DNA from: an uncultured Solobacterium sp. | GTDB taxonomy: Bacteria; Bacillota_I; Bacilli_A; Erysipelotrichales; Erysipelotrichaceae | Assembly: GCA_938039295.1 (NCBI GenBank) | Contig: CALHUY010000014.1 | Span: 1-47,246 of the forward strand | Length of the DNA: 47,246 nucleotides | Direction of reading: 5' to 3' | Shown: positions 1-8,372 of the stretch, piece by piece | Layout: the number at the start of each line of letters is the position of its first letter | Position numbering within the stretch: position 1 is the stretch's first letter | Notes under the pieces: generated by a model | Told to the model about the DNA's origin: nothing | Database searches by the model: none | The model's input: the letters and a program-made list of their open reading frames with translations, nothing else | Made by a program: the position numbers and the translations under genes

Positions 1-416
1 AACTTAAGAAAGAATACCTCGCAATTCTCGACGGTATTCCTACAAAGAAGAGTGATACGTTAGAAGATTATCTATCCAAGGATACCCGTACCAATACCGT
101 CAGTGTAACTGACGCAAAACACGGCAAGAAATGTCATCTATCCTACGAAGTCGTTGACCAAAGAGGAAGACAATCCCTTGTACACATCATACTAGGTACA
201 GGTCGATCACATCAGATTCGTGTTCAATTCGCTAGTCGCAAATTACCACTCATTCACGATCAACGATACAATCCACACACAACAAAAGGTCCGATTGGAT
301 TGTACGCATTCCGCTTAACATTCCCACATCCAACTTTAAAAACAGCTATCGTAGTACAAGCAACCCCTACTTCATCAATATGGAAAGAATTTGAGGTGAA
401 CTATGACAAACTATAA
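1..416 (+). CDS. RluA-family pseudouridine synthase, C-terminal part
   Basis: This is the 3' part of a gene that begins before the window, read from base 3 to the TAA at 414-416 (about 137 codons). The RluA/RsuA-superfamily signature GTGRSHQIRVQFA is visible, with the RxHQIRV segment that lines the active site, and downstream comes the usual IHDQRYN / LYAFRLTFPHP tail. These enzymes isomerise uridine to pseudouridine in rRNA or tRNA in the cytoplasm. The catalytic Asp motif (HRLD) lies upstream and cannot be seen, so the subfamily and target site cannot be assigned. The end overlaps the next gene by 14 bases, which suggests translational coupling. Family assignment is firm; substrate is unknown. 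Confidence 0.85.
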   Translation, partial: LKKEYLAILDGIPTKKSDTLEDYLSKDTRTNTVSVTDAKHGKKCHLSYEVVDQRGRQSLVHIILGTGRSHQIRVQFASRKLPLIHDQRYNPHTTKGPIGLYAFRLTFPHPTLKTAIVVQATPTSSIWKEFEVNYDKL

Positions 417-1626
417 TAAAAATCCCCAAAGAGTACAGCATAGTAGCGGTACAATCAATCCACCAAGAAAACGCAAAAAACCAAGACGCCGTATTCGTCC
501 TGAAATTTTGATTGGTCTTGTGATTGTTCTTTGTATTCTGGTAACAGCACTCATACTTCCAAATATGATTACCAATTCAAAGTTAAAGGGGCTTGGCTAT
601 ACCAATACGCAAATCAAAGAAATCAAAAATGAAAGACTCACAAAGGAAATCTTGGATAATCGATACTACTCTGTGGCACTTGCGAACGCTCTCGATAAAA
701 AGACTCTAAATGTAGATTACTTAGAACTTTACACATCTGTAAAAGATAATCGTGCATTAACTGCAGAAGACTTCTTACTTGCAAGTCGTCTTAGGGATAA
801 AGGATATGAACAAGCACAGATACTCAATCTCTTTAAGAATTTAGAGTATTGGGAAATAACACCACTACTTGTATTCGATTATCAATGGGATGAAAAAGTA
901 TATATCGATGATTGTGTTCTACATCGTGATACAAACTCCAAAGATTCTTTCACATTATCAAACAAGTTCATTGAATCAAATACAGAAAATATCGTATCTG
1001 ACCCTTCTTCCATCACAGTATATGTGAATCAGAAGAATAATCTACCAGCAGAATACGCACCAGAAGATTTACAGACAATCGATCTTCAATACGCATCGCA
1101 AGGTGTACAGTTACGTGCAGAAGCTGCTAAGAACTTTGAAGCACTTTCTGCCGCAAGTATCCAAAACAAGGTTCCATTCTTTGCGTCAACAGGATATGTA
1201 TCCTATCAAACATTAAAGGATATCTACAGTTCCTATAACGCAGATGTAGCCAGCCTATATGCGGATGTCCCTGGACAATCCGAACAACAGACAGGTTACG
1301 CTGCAGATGTAAGTCCTACATATGAAGGTGGTGCCTTCTCACAGACTAATACCTATCAATGGCTCAAAGAAAACGCAACAGAATATGGATTTATCTTACG
1401 GTATCCTGTTTCAAAAGCAGCGATTACAGGCAATAAGTCTGAAACAAACCAGTTACGTTACTTTGGCAAATCGCTAGCTAAGGCAATCGTTGATTCCAAT
1501 CTAACTTATGATGAGTATTATGCATTATATCTAGCAAGTTGGTCAGATGAGAAAAATATGCCAAAGGAAAACGTATTAAGTGCTACGAATTATCAAAAAT
1601 ACCTAAATGAAAAGTCCGACGAATAA
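403..1626 (+). CDS. VanY/LdcB-like membrane-anchored protein, zinc ligands lost
   Basis: A 407-residue protein with a basic cytoplasmic N-terminus (residues 1-33), one membrane segment (about 34-55) and an extracellular region whose last 150 residues follow the VanY/LdcB peptidoglycan carboxypeptidase fold. The landmarks are recognisable but altered: GYVSY (264-268) where active enzymes have GYRSY, SEQQTGYAAD (293-302) for SxHxTGxAxD, and ETNQLRYFG (347-355) for EPWHxRYVG. Both zinc-binding histidines are therefore Gln, although the Asp ligand (D302) remains. I infer a non-catalytic muropeptide-binding or scaffold role, or loss of function. The start is supported by GAGGTG seven bases upstream, inside the end of the pseudouridine synthase gene. 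An intrinsic terminator overlaps its stop codon. Confidence 0.8.
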   Translation: MTNYNKNPQRVQHSSGTINPPRKRKKPRRRIRPEILIGLVIVLCILVTALILPNMITNSKLKGLGYTNTQIKEIKNERLTKEILDNRYYSVALANALDKKTLNVDYLELYTSVKDNRALTAEDFLLASRLRDKGYEQAQILNLFKNLEYWEITPLLVFDYQWDEKVYIDDCVLHRDTNSKDSFTLSNKFIESNTENIVSDPSSITVYVNQKNNLPAEYAPEDLQTIDLQYASQGVQLRAEAAKNFEALSAASIQNKVPFFASTGYVSYQTLKDIYSSYNADVASLYADVPGQSEQQTGYAADVSPTYEGGAFSQTNTYQWLKENATEYGFILRYPVSKAAITGNKSETNQLRYFGKSLAKAIVDSNLTYDEYYALYLASWSDEKNMPKENVLSATNYQKYLNEKSDE

Positions 1627-1637
1627 TCGGACTTTTT
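1611..1637 (+). terminator. Intrinsic terminator after VanY-like gene
   Basis: AAAGTCCGA and TCGGACTTT form a perfect 9-bp stem with a 7-base loop followed by a T run. The left arm lies inside the last codons of the upstream gene. An A run on the other side lets it also serve the converging patatin gene, which ends at 1642. Confidence 0.85.
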
Positions 1638-1641
1638 CTTT

Positions 1642-2496
1642 CTATTTTCCTAAGAACTTCAAGATTTCTTCACGTCTAGCTTCCATATCATTGTAGCCGA
1701 GTTCATATAAGGCCTTTGTCTTTTCAACATCACCCTTATAGCGAGATACCTTGATATTCTGTGATGGTAGAATATGTACTGCTTTACCCTGTTCTACTTG
1801 TTGGTTGATAATCTCAACTTGATGATAGTAGTTTAAATGACGGACATGATAATCTTTTGCCATCTGTGGACACTTGCGATAGATAATGCGCATTAAGAAT
1901 TCCACGAACTTACTTGCTGGCTTGCGAACATAGCCCTTTGGCTTTGTTGTGATGACAAGTGTCTTTGTACATCCTTGTTCTAATGCACGTTCAATAGGAA
2001 TCATCTTTGTAATACCACCATCGAGTAACTTCTTACCACGATAGTTTACAATCGCTGAAGCGATTGGTAGCGCACAACTACCTAATAATACTTGCATACT
2101 ATCATCCATTTCATCAATGCCATAGTATACTGTCTTGCCTTCATCTAGCACATAACAACCTACTTCAATATTTGCCTTTTGATCTAATAAAGGCTGAATT
2201 GTCATATGTGCTTCATTCTTTAATACATCATTGAATAGATGATTGTATGCTACGAAATGGCCTTCTTTTAACAACGCCTTAAACCCAACAATATCTGGTG
2301 CGATAGAATACTTTGTTGCTAGATCATAGGCAATCTTTGTTTCACCTTGCCAATAAAGTGCTAGATATACCGAACCACTCGAGATACCAACACCATAATC
2401 AAACGTAATATTGTTATCGTTTAACCACTTTACGGCGCCTGCAGTATACGCTCCACGGATACCGCCACCTTCCAATACTAAACCAATCTTTTCCAT
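1642..2496 (-). CDS. Patatin-like phospholipase (RssA/YlbK type)
   Basis: A 284-residue cytoplasmic serine lipase of the bacterial patatin family. Visible are the oxyanion motif GGGIRG (10-15), the nucleophile elbow GISSG (37-41, Ser39) and the catalytic DGG (Asp159), so the Ser-Asp dyad is complete. Family members hydrolyse acyl chains of phospholipids or lysophospholipids; the substrate here is unknown. The start follows AGAGGT at a normal distance. It lies 12 bases after the cardiolipin synthase gene on the same strand, so the two are probably co-transcribed, a sensible pairing of phospholipid synthesis with remodelling. Confidence 0.9.
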   Translation of the reverse strand: MEKIGLVLEGGGIRGAYTAGAVKWLNDNNITFDYGVGISSGSVYLALYWQGETKIAYDLATKYSIAPDIVGFKALLKEGHFVAYNHLFNDVLKNEAHMTIQPLLDQKANIEVGCYVLDEGKTVYYGIDEMDDSMQVLLGSCALPIASAIVNYRGKKLLDGGITKMIPIERALEQGCTKTLVITTKPKGYVRKPASKFVEFLMRIIYRKCPQMAKDYHVRHLNYYHQVEIINQQVEQGKAVHILPSQNIKVSRYKGDVEKTKALYELGYNDMEARREEILKFLGK

Positions 2497-2508
2497 ATAA
2501 CCTCTTCT

Positions 2509-4032
2509 TTATACTAGTGGGATAAAAACATTTAGAACCGCTCTAAATACCTTTACGATCCATACTGTATCACGCACCTCTTCATATGTAACTTCTTGTG
2601 ATACTGCAAGTGCTTCTAAGAAATTCTCTTTCATCTTATATACAGAATCTGTATCATACATCACAACACCATTTTCAAAGTGTAGGAAGTAGCTACGATA
2701 GTCTGTATTCGCTGTACCAACAATTCCTAACTTATCATCAGCCACCATATTCTTTGCATGGTTGAAGCCCGGTGTGTACTCATAGATTTTAACACCGTTT
2801 GAGATTAAATCGAAATAATGTCCACGGGTAATCTGGAATACAAGTTTTTTATCCGGAATATGTGGTGTTAAAATACGCACATCTACACCATTCTTCGCAG
2901 CCATCTTCAGTGCAGTCTTCATTGACTCCGTTAGGATTAAGTAAGGTGCATCGATATAGATATATTTCTTTGCGTGTTGAATCATATTTAAATGTACATT
3001 TAACGCAAATGGTTCTTCATCTGTAGGTGTATCAGAGTATGGTTGATAGAAACCCTTTGCATTTGCAGGATATTCATACTGCAAGTGATACTGTTCGTAA
3101 TCAATACTATCATTTGTACCACGCACATAGGTATACATCCCTAAGAACATACATGTAAAGGACCATACTGCATCCCCTTCAATCATGATGGCACTATCCT
3201 TCCAATAACCAAAACGACGATGGCGATTGATATATTCATCCGAGATATTCACACCACCTGTAAAGGCAACACGGTTATCTACCACCGTAATCTTTCGGTG
3301 GTCACGGTTATTCATTAGAGCTGCTAGAGATGGACGTATCTTATTGAAACGATACGTTTCAATACCACGTTTCTGTAGCTGCTTATCAAAATGAATTGGA
3401 ATATCCAAGGCTCCAAAGTCATCGTAAATCATCACAACTTTGACACCCTGTTTTACTTTTTCTTCAAGTAACGAAATCAAATCATCTAGCATCCAACCTT
3501 GATTGATAATAAAGTACTCTAGGAAGATAAAGTGCTTTGCACTAGAAAGAACTTCCTTAAAAACTGGATACCATTCTTCACCACTCTTGAAATAGGTGCT
3601 TGTTGTATTCTCATAGACTGGAAATTCACCACCACGAATACCATAACGGAAGATTTGTTTTGCGTCTTCATCATGAATATGATCGAGTATAGATTCATCT
3701 GTTGTAATTAAATCAGAAAGAGAGCGTGTTGCACGTACAGTCCCATGATGTAATTTCTTAGGTACCTTACGGTTTCCTGTAATCAGATAAAGCGGAACAC
3801 CAATCACTGGTGCAGCTAGAACCAATAATAACCAACCAATTTTATATGAAGGATCATTTCTTCGATTGATAATATAAATTGCGATGATTAAGGCCAAGAT
3901 ATCGAGCACTGGCATCGCAGCTCCATAGGTCGCAGACCCATAAAACAGGATTACAAAAAATCCCAACTGTAATAGGATAAGTGGGATGACTACCATTAAT
4001 CGACCTGTCAGTACTCGCCATAATTTCTTCAT
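2509..4032 (-). CDS. cls: Cardiolipin synthase (phospholipase D family)
   Basis: A 507-residue protein with two N-terminal membrane segments (about 10-32 and 40-56), a further hydrophobic stretch near 66-84, and two HKD phospholipase D motifs: H245-x-K247-x4-D252 followed by a GG pair, and H425-x-K427-x4-D432. Length and layout match bacterial ClsA-type enzymes, which join two phosphatidylglycerol molecules to cardiolipin plus glycerol at the membrane. The reading frame starts with MKKLWRVLTG. There is no ribosome binding site at normal distance; an extended -10 promoter element lies six bases upstream of the ATG, so the mRNA may be leaderless. The patatin gene follows 12 bases downstream. 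Confidence 0.93.
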   Translation of the reverse strand: MKKLWRVLTGRLMVVIPLILLQLGFFVILFYGSATYGAAMPVLDILALIIAIYIINRRNDPSYKIGWLLLVLAAPVIGVPLYLITGNRKVPKKLHHGTVRATRSLSDLITTDESILDHIHDEDAKQIFRYGIRGGEFPVYENTTSTYFKSGEEWYPVFKEVLSSAKHFIFLEYFIINQGWMLDDLISLLEEKVKQGVKVVMIYDDFGALDIPIHFDKQLQKRGIETYRFNKIRPSLAALMNNRDHRKITVVDNRVAFTGGVNISDEYINRHRRFGYWKDSAIMIEGDAVWSFTCMFLGMYTYVRGTNDSIDYEQYHLQYEYPANAKGFYQPYSDTPTDEEPFALNVHLNMIQHAKKYIYIDAPYLILTESMKTALKMAAKNGVDVRILTPHIPDKKLVFQITRGHYFDLISNGVKIYEYTPGFNHAKNMVADDKLGIVGTANTDYRSYFLHFENGVVMYDTDSVYKMKENFLEALAVSQEVTYEEVRDTVWIVKVFRAVLNVFIPLV

Positions 4033-4038
4033 AAAAGT

Positions 4039-4047
4039 ATTATACCA
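4039..4047 (-). promoter_or_regulatory. Extended -10 promoter of cls, abutting the ATG
   Basis: On the minus strand the sequence reads TGGTATAAT, an extended -10 element (TGn plus consensus TATAAT), then six bases (ACTTTT), then the cls ATG. Transcription would be expected to start at or within a base or two of the start codon. An AAGGAG sits 17 bases before the ATG, upstream of the -10, and so would not be in the transcript. No good -35 is visible. Confidence 0.65.
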
Positions 4048-4069
4048 AACTCCTTTTGAATTCCCTAAA

Positions 4070-4513
4070 TTAGAGTGTTAATAAATAAATGTTCTTCACT
4101 TTCTCGCCACGACGATAGAGCCAATGACGCTTTGGAACATTTACTGTCTGTAGTAGTTCTGCATGTAGGGATTGTATTGTCTTATCACTTGCGATATTAT
4201 CTGGGGAACATGTAATAATCACATTGCGAAAACGATATTCTTCTTTTGCGATTTGAAGTAACAGCTGGCATGCATGATAGGCATAATGATGTCCACGAAA
4301 TCCATCATAGATTCGATAACCTATATTTCCTGCATAGTATAATTCTTCATCCATGCCAAAACGTAAATCACATTCACCAATGCACTCATAATCTCCATGA
4401 CGATAAATGCTATAAACAATCGACTTTGGTGAACGATTAAAAAATGAAACTGGAATCACTTCCCGAATCCGCAAATCGACACTATCCGATTCATATAGCT
4501 GTTTCTTTATCAT
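4070..4513 (-). CDS. GNAT-family N-acetyltransferase
   Basis: A 147-residue protein with the GNAT fold signature of RimJ/RimL-like enzymes: a strand GNIGYRIYDGFRGHHYAYHA containing the acetyl-CoA pyrophosphate-binding loop (R-G-H-x-Y-A), and the later CSPDNIASDKTIQSL stretch typical of the family. Such proteins transfer an acetyl group to protein N-termini or small amines; the acceptor cannot be told from sequence. It follows the glycosyltransferase gene after 10 bases and is probably translated from the same mRNA. The start is preceded by TAGGAAA, a modest ribosome binding site. Confidence 0.82.
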   Translation of the reverse strand: MIKKQLYESDSVDLRIREVIPVSFFNRSPKSIVYSIYRHGDYECIGECDLRFGMDEELYYAGNIGYRIYDGFRGHHYAYHACQLLLQIAKEEYRFRNVIITCSPDNIASDKTIQSLHAELLQTVNVPKRHWLYRRGEKVKNIYLLTL

Positions 4514-4523
4514 TACAAGTTTC

Positions 4524-5456
4524 CTATAGTTTTTCTTTCACGATATATACTGGACGATTCTTTACTTCCATATATGTCTTTGCTAGGTATTGGCCAATCA
4601 CACCAATGGATAATAGTTGTAGTCCAGATGCTAGTAAGATAATACATACCAGTGATGGCCAACCAGCAGTTGGATCACCAAACATTAACTTACGGATTAC
4701 AATAAATATAATCATCAAAAATGAAAGGACACAAAACAGCACACCAACAAAGGACGACATCGATAAAAGTGCTGTGGAGTACGCGGTTAGGCCATCAAAT
4801 GCATATTTCCATAACTGCCAAAATGACCACTTGGTTTGACCGTATTTACGCTGTACATTTTCATATGCAACCCACTTCGTGTTAAAACCAACCCAACTAA
4901 AGATTCCTTTGGAAAAGCGATTCTTTTCTGTAACGGAAAGAACAGCTTCCACAACACGCGTATTCATAACACGATAGTCTCTTGCGCCATCCATAACTTT
5001 TGTCTGTGAGAAACAATTTAAGATTTTATAGAATAATTTCGCAAACCAAGAACGGATGCGTGGTTCCCCCTGGCGTGCAGTACGTCTAGCAACAACTTGA
5101 TCTGCACCCGCAAAAATCTCATCAATCATCTGCGGGAGTAATGATGGTGGATCTTGTAAGTCAACATCCATAATCGCAACTAAGTTTCCTGAGGCATGTT
5201 GAAGGCCTGCATAGATTGCGGCTTCCTTGCCAAAGTTACGAGAAAATGATAGGAGCTTTACACGCTTATCTCTTTGGTGCAAGTTCTTGATTTCTGTAAC
5301 AGTTCCATCTGTTGAACCATCATCCACGAAAATCAATTGATACATGATTGCATGTTTTAAAAAGTAAGCATCATTCTTACAAAATTCTTCGTAGAAATAT
5401 TGGATATTTTCTTCTTCGTTATAACAAGGAACGATAACTGTTAATAATTTCGGCAT
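4524..5456 (-). CDS. GT2 glycosyltransferase, bactoprenol-sugar type
   Basis: A 310-residue membrane glycosyltransferase of family 2, DPM1/GtrB/CsbB group. The N-terminal GT-A domain shows VIVPCYNEEENI, the UDP-binding DDGSTDGT and the metal-binding DVDLQDPP; an ARRTARQGEP loop follows; two hydrophobic helices near the C-terminus (about 225-255 and 268-292) anchor it. Relatives transfer glucose or another hexose from UDP-sugar to undecaprenyl phosphate for modification of wall polymers or surface glycans. No flippase or acceptor glycosyltransferase is adjacent, so the final acceptor is unknown. The start follows GAGGGAAG. It heads a probable two-gene unit with the GNAT gene. Confidence 0.9.
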   Translation of the reverse strand: MPKLLTVIVPCYNEEENIQYFYEEFCKNDAYFLKHAIMYQLIFVDDGSTDGTVTEIKNLHQRDKRVKLLSFSRNFGKEAAIYAGLQHASGNLVAIMDVDLQDPPSLLPQMIDEIFAGADQVVARRTARQGEPRIRSWFAKLFYKILNCFSQTKVMDGARDYRVMNTRVVEAVLSVTEKNRFSKGIFSWVGFNTKWVAYENVQRKYGQTKWSFWQLWKYAFDGLTAYSTALLSMSSFVGVLFCVLSFLMIIFIVIRKLMFGDPTAGWPSLVCIILLASGLQLLSIGVIGQYLAKTYMEVKNRPVYIVKEKL

Positions 5457-5525
5457 ACTACTTCCCTCATCTTTGCACTTAAAATAGCATAATCATCGCT
5501 ATACTTCAATGTAGGATGTCACTTC

Positions 5526-5558
5526 AAAAAGAAAAAGATTTAACCAGATGGTCAAACC
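5526..5558 (-). terminator. Intrinsic terminator of the thioredoxin-lipoprotein unit
   Basis: On the minus strand GGTTTGACC and GGTTAAATC pair around a 4-base ATCT loop (9 bp including two G-U pairs), followed by TTTTTCTTTTT. It separates the upstream minus-strand genes from the glycosyltransferase. Confidence 0.75.
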
Positions 5559-5567
5559 TTTCCTTGA

Positions 5568-6167
5568 TTAATCAGCGACTGATTTCGCAATATCGCGATA
5601 GATATCCTGTAATTCCTGCTTTTGTGCATCGGATAACTGCTTGTTTGGATCATCCTTTGATAATTCAAAACCATCTAAGAGTGATACATGATACTTAGTT
5701 AGTTTACCGTTCTTAACACCAATGACTGCAGGTACATAGAAGCCTTTTTCACCAGAAGAATTTACCTTTAATACAGGATCAATATATTCTAGTAACTTTT
5801 TATAGTCTTCTTTTTCAACTTTTGCGGAAGCGTCTACATAATACACTGTTAGATTTAGTTCTTTAGCAACTTCGTTGAGTTCTGGAACCGCACGATTACA
5901 CCAAGCACATTCTGTATATCCATAATAGAGAATACCAGTTCCGCCCTCTTCAAACATACGTAGAGATTCCTTGAGTGAAATCAACTGGAAATTTGCAACA
6001 TCATTACGAATCCACTTGTAGCCCTTCATATCTGCCTTTGTAGAAGATAAAGAGACTGAATTTGTAATCGTAAGTGTATCGGAAGATGTATTCTTCTTAC
6101 TCTCGGTTTTATTAAAACAACCTGCTAGTAATACAACTGCTAATAAGCATGTTAAGATTTTTTTCAT
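5568..6167 (-). CDS. Thioredoxin-fold lipoprotein, CxxC motif
   Basis: A 199-residue exported protein. A lipoprotein signal MKKILTCLLAVVLLAGC places the lipidated Cys at 17. The mature part has a thioredoxin-like strand and helix with the redox pair in YYGYTECAWC (C-A-W-C) and the cis-Pro region VPAVIGVKNG. It resembles the extracellular thioredoxin-like proteins of Gram-positives often annotated as bacteriocin transport accessory proteins, although no bacteriocin genes are nearby. A role in thiol-disulfide exchange outside the membrane is likely. I chose the ATG at 6167 because the signal peptide starts there and GAGGT lies eight bases upstream; the frame is open 17 codons further without a better start. 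Confidence 0.85.
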   Translation of the reverse strand: MKKILTCLLAVVLLAGCFNKTESKKNTSSDTLTITNSVSLSSTKADMKGYKWIRNDVANFQLISLKESLRMFEEGGTGILYYGYTECAWCNRAVPELNEVAKELNLTVYYVDASAKVEKEDYKKLLEYIDPVLKVNSSGEKGFYVPAVIGVKNGKLTKYHVSLLDGFELSKDDPNKQLSDAQKQELQDIYRDIAKSVAD

Positions 6168-6192
6168 TTGATACCTCTTTTCTTTGCGTTTT

Positions 6193-6201
6193 AGTATAGC
6201 A
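6193..6201 (-). promoter_or_regulatory. Possible extended -10 promoter for the lipoprotein
   Basis: Minus strand TGCTATACT matches TGn-TATACT and lies 25 bases before the ATG at 6167, with the ribosome binding site in between. There is no clear -35. It would allow expression independent of the upstream kinase gene. Confidence 0.4.
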
Positions 6202-6214
6202 CAATTTAGAAAAC

Positions 6215-7135
6215 TCAATCTATTTTTCTTACTTCAACAGAATGGGAAAAAGATTCAATCTTTTCACGCGTAGCCATACCCTTAGAGTATGCAGTTGCAG
6301 AACCGCAACATGCCCCAAAGCGGAAGCTATCAACGATATTTCTGGAACGGTTATATTCCATCAAGAATCCCGCAACAAGAGAATCTCCAGTTCCTACTGT
6401 ATTTACAATCGTTGTTGGATCTAGCACATCACATTGGAAAGTGCCTTCCTTACAAGCAAGTACCGCATTTCCATCCGTATCTAAAACCATTACGTTTTCT
6501 ACACCTTGTGCATGCAGTTCTTTCGCTGCACGGCTCATATCTTCGATTGTTTCAACAGGATAGGATACAAGTTCTTTTACTTCTTCCTTTGTTGTCTTCA
6601 ACAAGAAAATCTCTGTTGATAACATACTCTTTACAAGCTCTGCATCTGTATCCAATACAACCTTGATGCCATCTGCCTGTAACTTCTTTAAGATGGATAC
6701 CATATGTTCGACGGTATAAGATGGTGTATTTCCAGCCAATACAAGAACATCGTTTTCATATAGAGTATTCAGTTTTCCTGCTAGATTATCCAAATCTTTA
6801 TCTTGAATATACGGACCACATGCATTCATGTTTGTGTCGGTAGTAGAATTACACTTTACATTGATACGTGTATTTCCATCGATATAGGAGAAGTTAGGTC
6901 GAATATCCTGATATTTCGTTAATAAACGAATATAGAAATCTTTTGTAAAGCCACCAAGGAAACCAAATGCACGTGATGGTACACCTAAGTTGCTTAAAAC
7001 AATAGAAATATTGATACCCTTACCACCCGCTTCATAGTATTCCAAATCGGAACGATTTGTTTTACCTGCTTCAAGCGGCTCTGAAAACTCCATGTAATAA
7101 TCTAACGAAGGATTAATCGTACATGTACAAATCAT
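6215..7135 (-). CDS. 1-phosphofructokinase / LacC-type PfkB kinase
   Basis: A 306-residue PfkB-family sugar-phosphate kinase. The start MICTCTINPSLDYYM, the GGKGINIS substrate/ribokinase signature and the C-terminal TVGTGDSLVAGF motif with the catalytic Asp (about residue 250) match the FruK/LacC subgroup, which phosphorylates fructose 1-phosphate or tagatose 6-phosphate to the bisphosphate. No PTS transporter or DeoR regulator is adjacent, unlike typical fru operons, so the substrate is not certain. The start codon lies one base after the pepT stop, with AGAGGTG inside the end of pepT, so the two are translationally coupled. Confidence 0.87.
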   Translation of the reverse strand: MICTCTINPSLDYYMEFSEPLEAGKTNRSDLEYYEAGGKGINISIVLSNLGVPSRAFGFLGGFTKDFYIRLLTKYQDIRPNFSYIDGNTRINVKCNSTTDTNMNACGPYIQDKDLDNLAGKLNTLYENDVLVLAGNTPSYTVEHMVSILKKLQADGIKVVLDTDAELVKSMLSTEIFLLKTTKEEVKELVSYPVETIEDMSRAAKELHAQGVENVMVLDTDGNAVLACKEGTFQCDVLDPTTIVNTVGTGDSLVAGFLMEYNRSRNIVDSFRFGACCGSATAYSKGMATREKIESFSHSVEVRKID

Positions 7136-7136
7136 A

Positions 7137-8357
7137 TTACACCTCTGCTACGTTCTGAATAATCTTCAAGATTACTTGTACAGATAATTCTAATTCATCA
7201 ATGACGCAATATTCGAAGCGACCATGGAAGTTTCCACCACCACAACCGATATTAGGACATGGTAGTCCCATGAAGGAAAGTTGCGCACCGTCAGTTCCAC
7301 CACGGATTGGTTCTTGAAGAATGTTAATACCTAACTCTTCCATGGATTTTTTCGCAATCACAACAGCAGTTGGATCTTTATCCAATACTTCCTTCATATT
7401 ACGATAGCTATCCTTGATTTCAATTGAGACAGCACCTTCTCCATACTTTGTATTGATAAATTCAGCTGCCTTTAACATTAATTCTTTCTTCGCTGTTAAC
7501 TTTTGATAATCATGATCACGAATAATGTATTCTAATTCTGCATTTTCTACATCACCCTTCATATCATGAAGGTGGATAAATCCTTCCCATAACTCCGTAT
7601 GTTCAGGTACTGCATGTGCAGGCATCATTGCTTGATATTCACATGCAAGCTTTGCCGCATTGATCATACGATTCTTTGCGGAACCTGGGTGAATGGAACG
7701 TCCCTTGAAATGTAATACTGCAGATGCCGCATTAAATGTTTCATCTGATAATTCACGTACTGTTCCACCATCCATCGTATAGGCAAACTTGGCGCCAAAC
7801 TTCTTTACATCAAAGAAGCGTGGACCATTTCCAATTTCTTCATCTGGTGTAAATCCGATTGCTATCTCACCATGCTTTACTTCTGGGTGTTCATGCAAGT
7901 ATACAAGAGCTTCCATAATGGATGTAATACCAGCCTTATCATCTGCACCAAGTAATGTAGTACCATCCGTTACCATTAAACGCTTACCCTTGAATTCCTT
8001 CATCCATGGGAAACGTTCCATCGATAATGTTACATCTGAATTTAAGGCAATATCATTACCATCGAAGTTTTCAATGATACGTGGATTTACATTGGTTCCA
8101 CTAAAATCAGGGGCTGTATCCATATGTGCAATAAAGCCTACTGTATCAACTACTTTATCTGTATTTGATGGTAGTTTTGCGTATACATAACAATGTTCAT
8201 CAACGGATACATCTTGTAATCCTAATTCCTTTAATTCCTCAACGAGAAGGTTTGCTAAATCAAATTGTTTCTTTGAGGAAGGTGTTTCTTGTTCATTTGC
8301 AGGATCTGATTGTGTATCAATCTTGCAATAACGTATTAATCTTTCAGCTGCGCTCAT
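7137..8357 (-). CDS. pepT: Peptidase T (tripeptide aminopeptidase)
   Basis: A 406-residue M20-family metallopeptidase matching PepT in length and motifs: HMDTAP (His78, Asp80), LLGADDKAGI with the bridging Asp140, PDEEIGNG with the catalytic and metal-binding Glu173/Glu174, and the C-terminal IRGGTDGAQLSFMGLPCP and GGGNFHGRFE zinc-ligand regions. It removes the N-terminal residue from tripeptides in the cytoplasm. A clean AAGGAG precedes the ATG. It lies 15 bases after the DJ-1 gene and one base before the PfkB kinase, in a minus-strand operon. Confidence 0.95.
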   Translation of the reverse strand: MSAAERLIRYCKIDTQSDPANEQETPSSKKQFDLANLLVEELKELGLQDVSVDEHCYVYAKLPSNTDKVVDTVGFIAHMDTAPDFSGTNVNPRIIENFDGNDIALNSDVTLSMERFPWMKEFKGKRLMVTDGTTLLGADDKAGITSIMEALVYLHEHPEVKHGEIAIGFTPDEEIGNGPRFFDVKKFGAKFAYTMDGGTVRELSDETFNAASAVLHFKGRSIHPGSAKNRMINAAKLACEYQAMMPAHAVPEHTELWEGFIHLHDMKGDVENAELEYIIRDHDYQKLTAKKELMLKAAEFINTKYGEGAVSIEIKDSYRNMKEVLDKDPTAVVIAKKSMEELGINILQEPIRGGTDGAQLSFMGLPCPNIGCGGGNFHGRFEYCVIDELELSVQVILKIIQNVAEV

Positions 8358-8372
8358 TTTCTTTACTCCTTT

